Below are positions 25,926 through 34,367 of a stretch of DNA of 64,000 nucleotides, in pieces. This stretch comes from JACOMS01 sp051252005 (GTDB lineage: Bacteria > Pseudomonadota > Alphaproteobacteria > Caulobacterales > Maricaulaceae). The notes under the pieces are model-generated. The model was not told the DNA's origin, ran no database searches, and saw nothing but the letters and a program-made list of their open reading frames with translations. The position numbers and the translations under genes are program-made. The DNA lies in NCBI GenBank assembly GCA_051252005.1, contig JBPOEZ010000006.1, positions 62,001 through 126,000 on the forward strand. Direction: 5' to 3'. The first letter of the stretch is position 1. Each line of letters starts with the position of its first letter.

Positions 25926-28157
25926 ATGAATGAGTTATCCGACATAAAGGCGAGGGATCCTGACTTCCTTTCGGAAGACGAACTTGTTGAGCGGGTGCGA
26001 AAATATGATCCTTCCGCAAGTGCTGAGCTTATCAAAAAGGCTTACGCACAATGCAAAACCGCACACGGGGACCAAACTCGTCATTCAGGCGGTCTTTATT
26101 ATGAGCATCCCGTGGCTGTTGCAGGAATTTTAGCTTCGCTGCACATGGACGTTCCGAGTATTTGCACTGCGCTCTTGCATGACGTTCTCGAAGACACAGA
26201 CATGACCTATTTAGAGATGTCAGACATGTTTGGGGAAGAAATCGCTGAACTCGTTGAAGGTGTAACCAAGCTCGGCCGGGCGAGATTGTCAAATCCGAAT
26301 GCGACCAAAGAGAGGCAGCAGGCCGAAAACTTCCAAAAATTTGTTCTCGCCATGAGCCGTGATATTCGCGTTTTGCTCGTAAAACTCTGTGACCGTCTGC
26401 ATAACATGCGTACGCTAGACCATCATCCGAAAGAGGTATCGCGCAAACGCATTGCGACCGAGACCTTGGATATTTATGCGCCGCTCGCGCGGCGGATCGG
26501 TGTCGACCGGATCGTGTCAGAGCTTGAGGATCTTTCGTTCAAGCATTTACAGCCTGTCGTTTTTGAAAATATCTCCAGCCGTCTAGCTGCATGGCATTCA
26601 GGGCAGGCGGCAGCTATTTCGCAAATGTCTGTCGCAATCAGGGATTTGATGGACCAAGAAAAGGTTGAGGCGAAAATTTATGGCCGCGAAAAACGGGCTT
26701 ACGCCATATGGCGAAAACTTGACCGCCAAGGCATCACCTTTGAAGACGTTGCCGATATCTATGCCTTCCGTATGATCGTAGATGATGTTGAGACGTGCTA
26801 CCGTGTTCTCGGCGTTCTCCATACGCATTATCGATGCGTTCCGGCCCGTTTTCGGGACTTCATTTCTGTGCCAAAACCCAATGGCTATCAGTCTTTGCAC
26901 ACGACCATCTTGGGCCCCAATAATACGCGAATGGAAATTCAAATCCGAACAGCACGAATGGAAGATGTCGCTGAACGCGGCGTGGCCGCGCATTGGGCCT
27001 ATAAAAATCAATCCTACGCTTATGATCCAGAGCGCGCCAAAGATAGCGGCGGCGATCCCTTGCGCCGCGTGCGCCCGCTTGTTGAAATGATGGAACAAAG
27101 CGGCGATGCTGACGAGTTTTTAGAACATGTGAAGCTGGAAATGTTTGCTGATCAGGTTTTCGCGTTTACACCCAAAGGGGACTTGATCGCTTTGCCGCGC
27201 GGGGCAACACCATTGGACTTTTCCTATGCTTTGCACACGAAAATTGGCGACACCTGCATTGGGGCGATGATTAATGGGCGGCAGCGGCCTTTGCGTACCC
27301 CGCTGCAAAATCTTGATGTCGTGAAAATTATTCGCGGTGGACAGGCCGAACCGCATCCTGGCTGGGAGAACATGGTTGTTACTGGTAAGGCTAAATCAGC
27401 CCTGCGCCGTCTTACGCGGGCGGGCGAAACACAGGAATTCATCCGCGTGGGCTCTATGCTTGCGGAGCATGCCTTTGTCCGCGAAGACAGGGACTTCAGC
27501 GAAACTATTTTGTCAGACGCCCTTAAAAGGTTATCATTTAGTAAGCCAGAAGAACTATATAAGGCTCTCGGAGAGGGCAGCCTTTCCGTTAAAGCTTTTA
27601 TGAACGCGGTGTTCCCTGGACGGGGTGATGTTAATCCTATCGAAGATTATGCAAATCGTGAATTTATCAGCGACGAAACGGCCAAGCTCTATGTGAAAGG
27701 CGACGGTTTGACGGCTGGTGTGAGTTTGCATTTTGCAGATTGCTGCTCGCCAATACCGGGTGACCGGATTGTAGGAATTCAGTCTAAAGGCAAGGGCGTT
27801 ATCATCCACACAATCGATTGCGAAGCGCTTGAGCATAGTGAAGAACAGCCTGAGGACTGGCTCGATATTGGCTGGCGCCGAACGGCTGAACATGCTGCAT
27901 CATCAAGTCGGATCACAGCGACCCTCGAACATGTTCCCGGCGCGCTAGCGGACGTTACGAAAATCATAGGCGAGGCGGGCGGCAATCTCACATCTATCAA
28001 GACTTTGAAACGAAGTTCCACATTTTTTGATATGATAATGGTTGTCGATGTGCGCGATAATCGCCATCTATCCCAAATCATTGCAGCGATGCGCGCGAGC
28101 ATCTATGTGGCCGAAGCGCATAGAACGCGCGGAGAAACGAAAGAGACAAAAGAATGA
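25926..28157 (+). CDS. spoT: Bifunctional (p)ppGpp synthetase/hydrolase (RSH family)
   Basis: 743 residues from ATG 25926 (MNELSDIKARDPDF); an upstream TTG adds 12 unconserved residues. Domains: HD hydrolase with HPVAVAG and HDVLEDT, synthetase with YGREKRAYAIWRK and GYQSLHTT, TGS (VFAFTPKGDLIALPRGATP), a helical/zinc-finger region with HFADCCSPIPGD, and a C-terminal ACT domain. Both enzymatic sites look intact. It is the only RSH enzyme seen here, as in most alphaproteobacteria. The pyrE start overlaps its stop by 4 bases. Confidence 0.94.
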   Translation: MNELSDIKARDPDFLSEDELVERVRKYDPSASAELIKKAYAQCKTAHGDQTRHSGGLYYEHPVAVAGILASLHMDVPSICTALLHDVLEDTDMTYLEMSDMFGEEIAELVEGVTKLGRARLSNPNATKERQQAENFQKFVLAMSRDIRVLLVKLCDRLHNMRTLDHHPKEVSRKRIATETLDIYAPLARRIGVDRIVSELEDLSFKHLQPVVFENISSRLAAWHSGQAAAISQMSVAIRDLMDQEKVEAKIYGREKRAYAIWRKLDRQGITFEDVADIYAFRMIVDDVETCYRVLGVLHTHYRCVPARFRDFISVPKPNGYQSLHTTILGPNNTRMEIQIRTARMEDVAERGVAAHWAYKNQSYAYDPERAKDSGGDPLRRVRPLVEMMEQSGDADEFLEHVKLEMFADQVFAFTPKGDLIALPRGATPLDFSYALHTKIGDTCIGAMINGRQRPLRTPLQNLDVVKIIRGGQAEPHPGWENMVVTGKAKSALRRLTRAGETQEFIRVGSMLAEHAFVREDRDFSETILSDALKRLSFSKPEELYKALGEGSLSVKAFMNAVFPGRGDVNPIEDYANREFISDETAKLYVKGDGLTAGVSLHFADCCSPIPGDRIVGIQSKGKGVIIHTIDCEALEHSEEQPEDWLDIGWRRTAEHAASSSRITATLEHVPGALADVTKIIGEAGGNLTSIKTLKRSSTFFDMIMVVDVRDNRHLSQIIAAMRASIYVAEAHRTRGETKETKE

Positions 28158-28747
28158 CGAAAATGAACACTGACGACGTCTTAGCTATATTCCGCGAAGC
28201 GGGCGCTCTCCTGGAAGGCCACTTCATTCTGTCCTCCGGATTGCGCAGTCCTGTGTTCTTGCAAAAAGCATTTATTTTCAAAAACCCGGCCCTTACAGAG
28301 AAGCTCTGCAAGGCTTTGGCCGATAAAGTAAAAAACACCTTGGACGTTATGCCGGACATTATTGTCGCTCCGGCAATGGGCGGAATTATTCCTGGATACG
28401 AAACGGCTCGTCATATGGGGCTAGAGTCGATTTTCACGGAACGCGAAAACGGCGAGTTTTGTTTGCGCAGGGGTTTTTCCTTGGAGCCAGGGCAAAAAGT
28501 TCTGATGGTTGAGGATATTGTAACAACAGGGCTTTCTTCGCGTGAGTGCATTAAAAGCATCGAAAAAACCGGAGCCAAGGTGATTGGCGGCGCGTGTATA
28601 TTTGACCGTTCAGGCGGCAAAGCCGATATTGGCGTGCCTCTTGTTAGCCTAGCAGCAAAACAGTTCCCTGCTTATGAACCGGACGCGCTTCCGGCCGTAC
28701 TTGCTGCTGTTCCTGCCATAAAGCCCGGAAGCCGCGGCCTGTCATGA
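28154..28747 (+). CDS. pyrE: Orotate phosphoribosyltransferase
   Basis: 197 residues. Joins orotate to PRPP in pyrimidine synthesis. The PRPP loop reads VLMVEDIVTTGLSS, and the N-terminal ILSSGLRSPVFLQ is the flexible substrate loop of the type with a shorter N-terminus. It overlaps spoT and pdxJ, part of a tightly packed operon. Confidence 0.93.
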   Translation: MTKMNTDDVLAIFREAGALLEGHFILSSGLRSPVFLQKAFIFKNPALTEKLCKALADKVKNTLDVMPDIIVAPAMGGIIPGYETARHMGLESIFTERENGEFCLRRGFSLEPGQKVLMVEDIVTTGLSSRECIKSIEKTGAKVIGGACIFDRSGGKADIGVPLVSLAAKQFPAYEPDALPAVLAAVPAIKPGSRGLS

Positions 28748-29517
28748 CACGCGAAGTTGGTTTGCGCCTAGGTGTCAACATTGACCATATTGCGACGGTC
28801 AGAAATGCGCGCGGCGGGACGCACCCTGACCCTGTGGCCGGAGCCTTTGCGTCTATTCAGGCGGGAGCTAACGGTATTACGGCACACCTTCGAGAAGACC
28901 GTCGCCATATCAATGATGATGATATGGAACGCCTTCAAGCTTTATGCCAGTCCACAAATATACCGCTGAATATGGAAATGGCCGCCGTGATGGACATGGT
29001 GGAAATCGCCAAGCGTATAAAACCTCGCGCTATCTGCCTAGTGCCGGAAAAACGCGAAGAACGAACTACGGAAGGCGGGCTTGATGTTGCTGGCTTGCAT
29101 AACACCATAATTCCAATCGTCCGTGAACTTATGGATGCCGGATCCCGTGTTTCTTTATTTATTGAAGCCGACGTCGAGCAAATAAAAGCGGCCGCGCGTA
29201 GCGGTGCCCAAGTCATTGAAATTCACACGGGGGCTTATGCCCATGCTTTGGACGCCGGCGACACTGACCGTGCTGATGCTATTTTAAAGTCTATGCAAGA
29301 CGGCGCGAGGCTGGCGCATGACCTCGGCCTTGAAGTGCATGCAGGCCACGGTATTACTTTTGAAAATGTCGCCGCCATCGCCGCCATTCCAGAACTCAAG
29401 GAACTTAATATCGGCCACTTCCTTGTCGGCGAAGCGATCTTCATGGGGCTTGAATCCGTCATTCAAGAAATGAGAGCTTTGATTGATGAAGCCCGCGCCA
29501 ATAATGCCGCCTCATGA
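28744..29517 (+). CDS. pdxJ: Pyridoxine 5'-phosphate synthase
   Basis: 257 residues. Condenses 1-deoxyxylulose 5-phosphate with 3-amino-2-oxopropyl phosphate to give pyridoxine phosphate. Motifs: LGVNIDHIATVRNARG at the N-terminus, ITAHLREDRRHI, CLVPEKREERTTEGGLDV and a C-terminal GHFLVGEAI phosphate-binding region. It overlaps pyrE and acpS by 4 bases each; pdxJ-acpS is a conserved pair. Confidence 0.96.
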   Translation: MTREVGLRLGVNIDHIATVRNARGGTHPDPVAGAFASIQAGANGITAHLREDRRHINDDDMERLQALCQSTNIPLNMEMAAVMDMVEIAKRIKPRAICLVPEKREERTTEGGLDVAGLHNTIIPIVRELMDAGSRVSLFIEADVEQIKAAARSGAQVIEIHTGAYAHALDAGDTDRADAILKSMQDGARLAHDLGLEVHAGHGITFENVAAIAAIPELKELNIGHFLVGEAIFMGLESVIQEMRALIDEARANNAAS

Positions 29518-29924
29518 TTTTGGGCATAGGGACAGACCTTTGCGATATTCGCCGGATTGAAAGGTCGATCGATAAATATGGTGAGCGGTTTTTGGACCGT
29601 ATTTTTACGGCGCATGAGCGCTCCTATTGTGACGGTAAATCTGGGAAGGCCGCTTATTATGCCAAACGCTTCGCCGCAAAAGAAGCGGCTGCGAAAGCTT
29701 TGGCACGCGCGGATACGGGAAGCCTTTCATGGCAGGACGTCGAAGTTAGAAACGATCCGTCAGGGCGGCCTACGCTCAAACTAACTGGCGGGGCTCTCAA
29801 ACGCCAAAATGAAAATGCCCCTAAGGGTCATGACGCCCGCATTCACCTTAGTTTGACGGATGACTTTCCTTATGCACAAGCCTTTGTCATAATTGAATCT
29901 ATTCCCAGCGGCGATTCCGCATAA
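29514..29924 (+). CDS. acpS: Holo-acyl carrier protein synthase
   Basis: 136 residues. Transfers phosphopantetheine from CoA to ACP. The N-terminus ILGIGTDLCDIRRIERSI holds the Mg-binding aspartate, and FAAKEAAAKAL the second metal and CoA site. The length is normal. It is followed after 24 bases by lepB. Confidence 0.94.
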   Translation: MILGIGTDLCDIRRIERSIDKYGERFLDRIFTAHERSYCDGKSGKAAYYAKRFAAKEAAAKALARADTGSLSWQDVEVRNDPSGRPTLKLTGGALKRQNENAPKGHDARIHLSLTDDFPYAQAFVIIESIPSGDSA

Positions 29925-29948
29925 ATAAGTCTTAGAAAAGAGCCTCGC

Positions 29949-30731
29949 ATGGGCAAGAAGAAATCAAAGCAGGCGGCAAAAAAGCCTGAGCAAAGTGTAG
30001 GGGCTTTTATTAAAGAAAGCCTCTCCGTCGTGATATGGGCTTTGGGCATTGCTCTGATTTTACGTACATTTTTGTTCCAACCGTTTCATATTCCGTCAAG
30101 CTCAATGGAGCCAAATTTATTGGTCGGCGATTACATAATCACTTCTAAATATTCCGTAGGTTACGGTAAGTATGCGGCTGATCCGCTTCCGTTTCCAAAG
30201 AAAAAAGGTAGACTTTTTGAGCGCGAACCAGAGCGCGGTGATGTGCTCGTCTTTAAGCCTATCAACAATAAGAAAACCTTCATTAAGCGCCTTGCCGGAT
30301 TACCGGGAGATCAAATGCAAATGAAAAGCGGCGTTCTTCACATAAACGGCAAGCCTGTAACTTTAAGCCTTCAGGGGCAGGACGAAACACAGAACGCTTT
30401 GGGACAAGTGGACATTGCGGAAAGATGGACTGAGGCTTTTCCCGAAGGCCATTCGCATTTAGTTTATGACAAAGTAAAGCAAAGCCCAACGGACAATACA
30501 TCAGTTTATACTGTGCCTGCTGGCTACTATTTCTTACTCGGGGATAATCGCGATAATTCCGCCGATAGCCGAGTGCCGACAAGCGAAGGCGGGGCGGATT
30601 ATGTCCCTGCTGAAAACATTATTGGCCGTGCGGAGTTTGTTCTTTTGTCTGTGAATGAAGATTTCTCGCTCATAAAGCCTTGGACTTGGGGCAATATGCG
30701 CGGCGACCGTTTTTTCAAGGGCCTTCGATGA
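29949..30731 (+). CDS. lepB: Signal peptidase I
   Basis: 260 residues: lysine-rich cytoplasmic start, a membrane helix at about 24-45, then the S26 catalytic pair, Ser52 in HIPSSSMEP and Lys113 in FIKRLAGLPGD, and the C-terminal box GDNRDNSADSR. It cleaves signal peptides on the periplasmic side. It lies before rnc and era, the standard lepB-rnc-era order, and overlaps rnc by 4 bases. Confidence 0.96.
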   Translation: MGKKKSKQAAKKPEQSVGAFIKESLSVVIWALGIALILRTFLFQPFHIPSSSMEPNLLVGDYIITSKYSVGYGKYAADPLPFPKKKGRLFEREPERGDVLVFKPINNKKTFIKRLAGLPGDQMQMKSGVLHINGKPVTLSLQGQDETQNALGQVDIAERWTEAFPEGHSHLVYDKVKQSPTDNTSVYTVPAGYYFLLGDNRDNSADSRVPTSEGGADYVPAENIIGRAEFVLLSVNEDFSLIKPWTWGNMRGDRFFKGLR

Positions 30732-31435
30732 GCCGTGAACCCAAAGAGTTTTCGGCGTTAGAAACGCGCATGGGATACGTGTTTGAGGACCGTAGCTTAT
30801 TATCAACGGCGCTGACACATTCTTCATATGGAGATGGTCGCCGCAAGGTTGCGGATAATGAGCGCCTTGAATTTTTAGGTGACCGCGTATTGGGACTGCT
30901 GACAGCGCGGATGCTTTATGATGGCACTGCGGGAGCGGAAGGCTCTATGGCGCGGCGCTTAAACGCTCTTGTTCGCAAAGAAACTTGCGCGGATATTGCG
31001 CGTGACCTCGGCGTTCCGAACGCTCTCCAGATGTCCAAGTCCGAAGAAAAACAAGGCGGGCGGGAGAAGACGTCAATTTTAGGCGATGCCTGCGAAGCTC
31101 TGTTGGCTGCGATTTACCTCGACGGCGGCATGATAGCGGCGGAGAGCTTTTATAGCGCGCACTGGAAATCTCGCATTGACCGCGTCTTGACCAAGTCTGA
31201 TAAAGACCCGAAAACACAGCTTCAAGAACTCTCGGCTTTAAAGGGGTATAACCCGCCTTTGTACGATCTGGTCGAACGAAGCGGGCCAGATCATCGGCCG
31301 GAATTTATAGTTAGTGTTACCGTGCAAGGCGCAGACTCCCAAAAAAACACAGGGCATGGTACGGGCCCATCAAAAAAAATAGCGCAGAGACTCGCTGCCG
31401 CTGATTTACTCACACAATGGGAGGCTTCATCATGA
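30728..31435 (+). CDS. rnc: Ribonuclease III
   Basis: 235 residues from ATG 30728, which overlaps the lepB stop as ATGA. The RNase III signature NERLEFLGD is at 44-52, the second acidic cluster in GDACEALLAAIYLDGG, and a C-terminal dsRNA-binding domain contains GTGPSKKIAQRLAAADLL. It processes rRNA precursors and dsRNA. It overlaps era by 4 bases. Confidence 0.96.
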   Translation: MSREPKEFSALETRMGYVFEDRSLLSTALTHSSYGDGRRKVADNERLEFLGDRVLGLLTARMLYDGTAGAEGSMARRLNALVRKETCADIARDLGVPNALQMSKSEEKQGGREKTSILGDACEALLAAIYLDGGMIAAESFYSAHWKSRIDRVLTKSDKDPKTQLQELSALKGYNPPLYDLVERSGPDHRPEFIVSVTVQGADSQKNTGHGTGPSKKIAQRLAAADLLTQWEASS

Positions 31436-32379
31436 GCCCAACACGTTCAGGATTCGTCGCCATAATTGGCGCGCCAAATGCGGGGAAGTCTACCCTCGTC
31501 AATGCTTTGGTCGGCGAAAAAGTGTCGATCGTTACTCACAAGGTTCAAACCACGCGGTTTCAAATTCGCGGCATTGCAATGCTTGGTACGGCTCAGCTTG
31601 TCTTGGTGGATACGCCCGGAATTTTCAAACCCAAGGACACAGATCGTTTAGCGCGCTCTATGGTTCATGCGGCTTGGACCGGCGTTGATGACGCCGACGC
31701 GATTGTGCACGTGGTCGATGCTCCGGCCTTTCGGCGGCATATGGACGGCGAGGGTGATGCTCAAGATCGCTTGTCTTCCGAGGATACGCAGCGTGTTATT
31801 TCCGGACTGACCGCACGCAAAAATTCTAAAATATATCTGGCTCTGAATAAAATCGACGAAATCGAACGCGAGAATTTACTAGGGCTTATATCGCATTTTA
31901 ACGTCGAAGAGGTGTTTGCTGAAATCTTCTTAATTTCTGCGCTTAACCGCGACGGCGTTGATGATTTGGGAAAGGCTTTGTCTCAAGTGATGCCAGAAGG
32001 GCCTTATCTTTATCCGCCAGATCAGGCTGCCGATATTCCGCTCCGTCTTATGGCCGCAGAAATTACGCGCGAAAAATTGTTCCTTCGTCTTCATGACGAG
32101 TTGCCCTATGCCTCTATGGTTGAGACGGAAAAATGGACAGATCAAAAGAACGGCGATATTCGCATCGAGCAAATTATCTACGTGAAGCGCGACTCGCAAA
32201 AACCGATTGTGCTCGGCAAAGCCGGTCGAACGATCAAAGATATTGGCGCTCAGGCTCGTCATGAAATGCAAAACTGGCTTGGGACAAAAGTGCATTTGTT
32301 CCTGTTCGTTAAAGTGCGCGAAAAATGGAGCGATGACCGCGCCCGCTATGTGGAAAGCGGTCTGGAGTTTGATGTTTAA
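31432..32379 (+). CDS. era: GTPase Era
   Basis: 315 residues from ATG 31432. G1 at 13-21 (GAPNAGKST), G3 in DTPGIF, G4 in LNKIDE, and a C-terminal KH domain with KPIVLGKAGRTIKDIG. It binds the 3' end of 16S rRNA during small-subunit assembly. Start and overlap with rnc support coupled translation. Confidence 0.96.
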   Translation: MSPTRSGFVAIIGAPNAGKSTLVNALVGEKVSIVTHKVQTTRFQIRGIAMLGTAQLVLVDTPGIFKPKDTDRLARSMVHAAWTGVDDADAIVHVVDAPAFRRHMDGEGDAQDRLSSEDTQRVISGLTARKNSKIYLALNKIDEIERENLLGLISHFNVEEVFAEIFLISALNRDGVDDLGKALSQVMPEGPYLYPPDQAADIPLRLMAAEITREKLFLRLHDELPYASMVETEKWTDQKNGDIRIEQIIYVKRDSQKPIVLGKAGRTIKDIGAQARHEMQNWLGTKVHLFLFVKVREKWSDDRARYVESGLEFDV

Positions 32380-32421
32380 AACGGCTTACGTCTTGCGCCT
32401 GAAACTTGCTGCTACTCTGCT

Positions 32422-33141
32422 ATGAACTGGTCTGGCGAAGGCTATGTTTTGTCCTCTCGTAAGCACGGCGAAACCTCTGCGATTATCGAAGTTTTTACCC
32501 GTGACCGTGGCCGCCATATGGGGCTTGTTCGTGGCGGCGTCGGGCGGCGTATGCGCCCCGTTTTGCAAGCGGGGAATAAAGTCAAACTTGATTGGACGGC
32601 TCGTCTGTCTGAGCATTTGGGCTACTTTACCGTCGAGGCGATGAATGCCAGAGCGGCTGACCTTATGGATGACCGCCTATCGCTCGCGGGTCTGAACGGC
32701 CTTTGCGCCGTGGCAAGGGAAACGTTGCCAGAGCGCGAAGCGCATCCCGCGCTTTATGACGCTTTCGAAGTTCTTTTAGAGCACCTTCATGACCCCAATA
32801 TTTGGCCTGTTCTTTATGTTAAGTGGGAAGCTGGGCTTTTATCCGCTATGGGTTACGGGCTCGATTTGTCTTGCTGCGCGTCTACTGGTGTGACGGATGA
32901 TTTGACCCATGTTTCCCCGCGATCAGGCCGCGCAGTCTGCGCCGAAGCCGCTGCACCTTATATTGATAAATTGTTTGTCCTGCCGCCGTTTATGAAAGGC
33001 GGGATTAGTTCCGAAGATGGAGACGTGGAGGCAGGATTAGCACTTACCGGATATTTTCTGGAAACGCGTCTGCAATGGGGCGTCAACCGAACACTCCCAG
33101 AAGCCCGCTCACGTATGATTGAGCGCCTTAAAGTCTTATAA
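32422..33141 (+). CDS. recO: DNA repair protein RecO
   Basis: 239 residues: N-terminal OB fold (GEGYVLSSRKHGETSAII) and a helical C-terminal part. The CCAST and RAVCAEA segments resemble the cysteine region of zinc-binding RecO, though not every cysteine of the classical site is obvious. RecO loads RecA in the RecFOR pathway. It is the last gene of the spoT-recO run and converges on the next gene with a 6-base overlap. Confidence 0.92.
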   Translation: MNWSGEGYVLSSRKHGETSAIIEVFTRDRGRHMGLVRGGVGRRMRPVLQAGNKVKLDWTARLSEHLGYFTVEAMNARAADLMDDRLSLAGLNGLCAVARETLPEREAHPALYDAFEVLLEHLHDPNIWPVLYVKWEAGLLSAMGYGLDLSCCASTGVTDDLTHVSPRSGRAVCAEAAAPYIDKLFVLPPFMKGGISSEDGDVEAGLALTGYFLETRLQWGVNRTLPEARSRMIERLKVL

Positions 33142-33768
33142 ACTTTCTATGGCTTTTGCGAGGTTCTCTCGGGCCTGAGTTTCGAATTTTTTAAAGAAGT
33201 AATCCGTGTAGTAAATTCTCGGCCTGTCAATAAATGACTGCAATATTTTCTTGCGCTTCTTGCGGTAGAGGAACAATGGGATGCGTTTGTACTCATACCT
33301 GACGCCTTTTTCGAAATGACTGTAAACACTCTCTGGCGTGCCCAAAATACTTAAATCAATATCTAGCATGAGCTGCGCGTCTGGGGCTTCCGGAGCAATG
33401 TGATCTTTAGTCATCAATATGAGGTCGTAAACATCGTCGGCCAGTTTTTCCGGCGCGCCTTGTTCTTCTAGGAAGGCCTTGGCCCATACGGCGCTGTCTA
33501 CTTCATTGGTCTTTGAATAAGGTTTGTAGATCGCGTCATGAAACCAGAGCGCCAGTTCAATAGAGGCGGGATTTGTTGCAAGTGACCGCGTATCATCAAG
33601 ATGCCTAAGGCAGGCTTTGATGTGATCAAGCGTGTGATAAGCGCGGTGTGGTTCCAAATAGGCTGTAATCAATTTGTGATAGGTATGTTTGTTAATCGCA
33701 AAACCCAGAGCGCCCATTAAAGGTGTCCAGTGCTCTAAAGTTATTCTGCTGTTTGAGTGATGCGCCAT
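33136..33768 (-). CDS. HD-superfamily metal-dependent phosphohydrolase (COG4339-like)
   Basis: 210 residues with an N-terminal HxxxH-type segment (YHTLDHIKACLRHLD) and ALWFHDAIYKPYSKTNE carrying the HD pair, then DLILMTKDH and MLDIDLSILGTP. This is the pattern of predicted HD phosphohydrolases of unknown substrate. It is convergent with recO, and the two coding ends overlap by 6 bases, so both must terminate within or beyond each other. Confidence 0.75.
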   Translation of the reverse strand: MAHHSNSRITLEHWTPLMGALGFAINKHTYHKLITAYLEPHRAYHTLDHIKACLRHLDDTRSLATNPASIELALWFHDAIYKPYSKTNEVDSAVWAKAFLEEQGAPEKLADDVYDLILMTKDHIAPEAPDAQLMLDIDLSILGTPESVYSHFEKGVRYEYKRIPLFLYRKKRKKILQSFIDRPRIYYTDYFFKKFETQARENLAKAIESL

Positions 33769-34367
33769 AGTGAGCGTGCTCTATTAAAGTGTATATGTAT
33801 CGAACGTGAACACGCCATGCGTGCGGGGGCGCGTCATTTACACTATGTCGGCACGTAATCAAGAGTTTTTTACAGTTGTTGGCTTGACGGTCCTATTGAT
33901 AACAGGGAGGCGCGAAATCAGAGCTTACGTGATGGGGCATCAAGTCTGCTAAAACAAGATCGAAACTCAATGATACATGCTGTGTCTGTATCGTTTGCGA
34001 CAAGCGAACAATGGCGGAGCGTTGCATGGCCAGGCTATTACCGGTCGAGTCGTCATTATGAATGGCCGCGATGTTGGCTCTGGGGCGAAGTAGGTCCGGC
34101 GTTAGCGGGGCAGGCTGGGGTCTAAGGAAGGCGATGGCCACGTTTCACGGCAGTGACGCGCACATCCGTGTGCGCGAAACTTGTTTCGGCGCATGAGATA
34201 TCGGCGCTAGCCGGAAAAGTCCGAACCGATCTGTAGCGGGTTTTCTCAGGATATAGTGAGGATTAATGCGCAAAAACCTCAAAGTTTTCCAGAAGATTCC
34301 ATCCCGAAATTTTAGCGCTTTTGTTTCAAAGTGGTATAGTCCTACGAATCAATGATTTGAGAGATGT
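33769..34367. other. 599-bp gap before parC, no supported gene
   Basis: No frame here looks like a maintained gene. A 35-codon frame (33845-33952, start MSARNQEFF with a short hydrophobic stretch) has no ribosome binding site, and a different frame reads 70 residues of protein-like sequence without a start (about 33892-34122), so a decayed gene is possible. The last 50 bases are AT-rich and contain TATAGT (34334-34339), a likely parC -10 box. Confidence 0.4.

Noticed and set aside
33893..34141. 82-codon minus-strand frame in the gap before parC
   Set aside because: No ribosome binding site and no recognisable sequence; the gap is reported instead.
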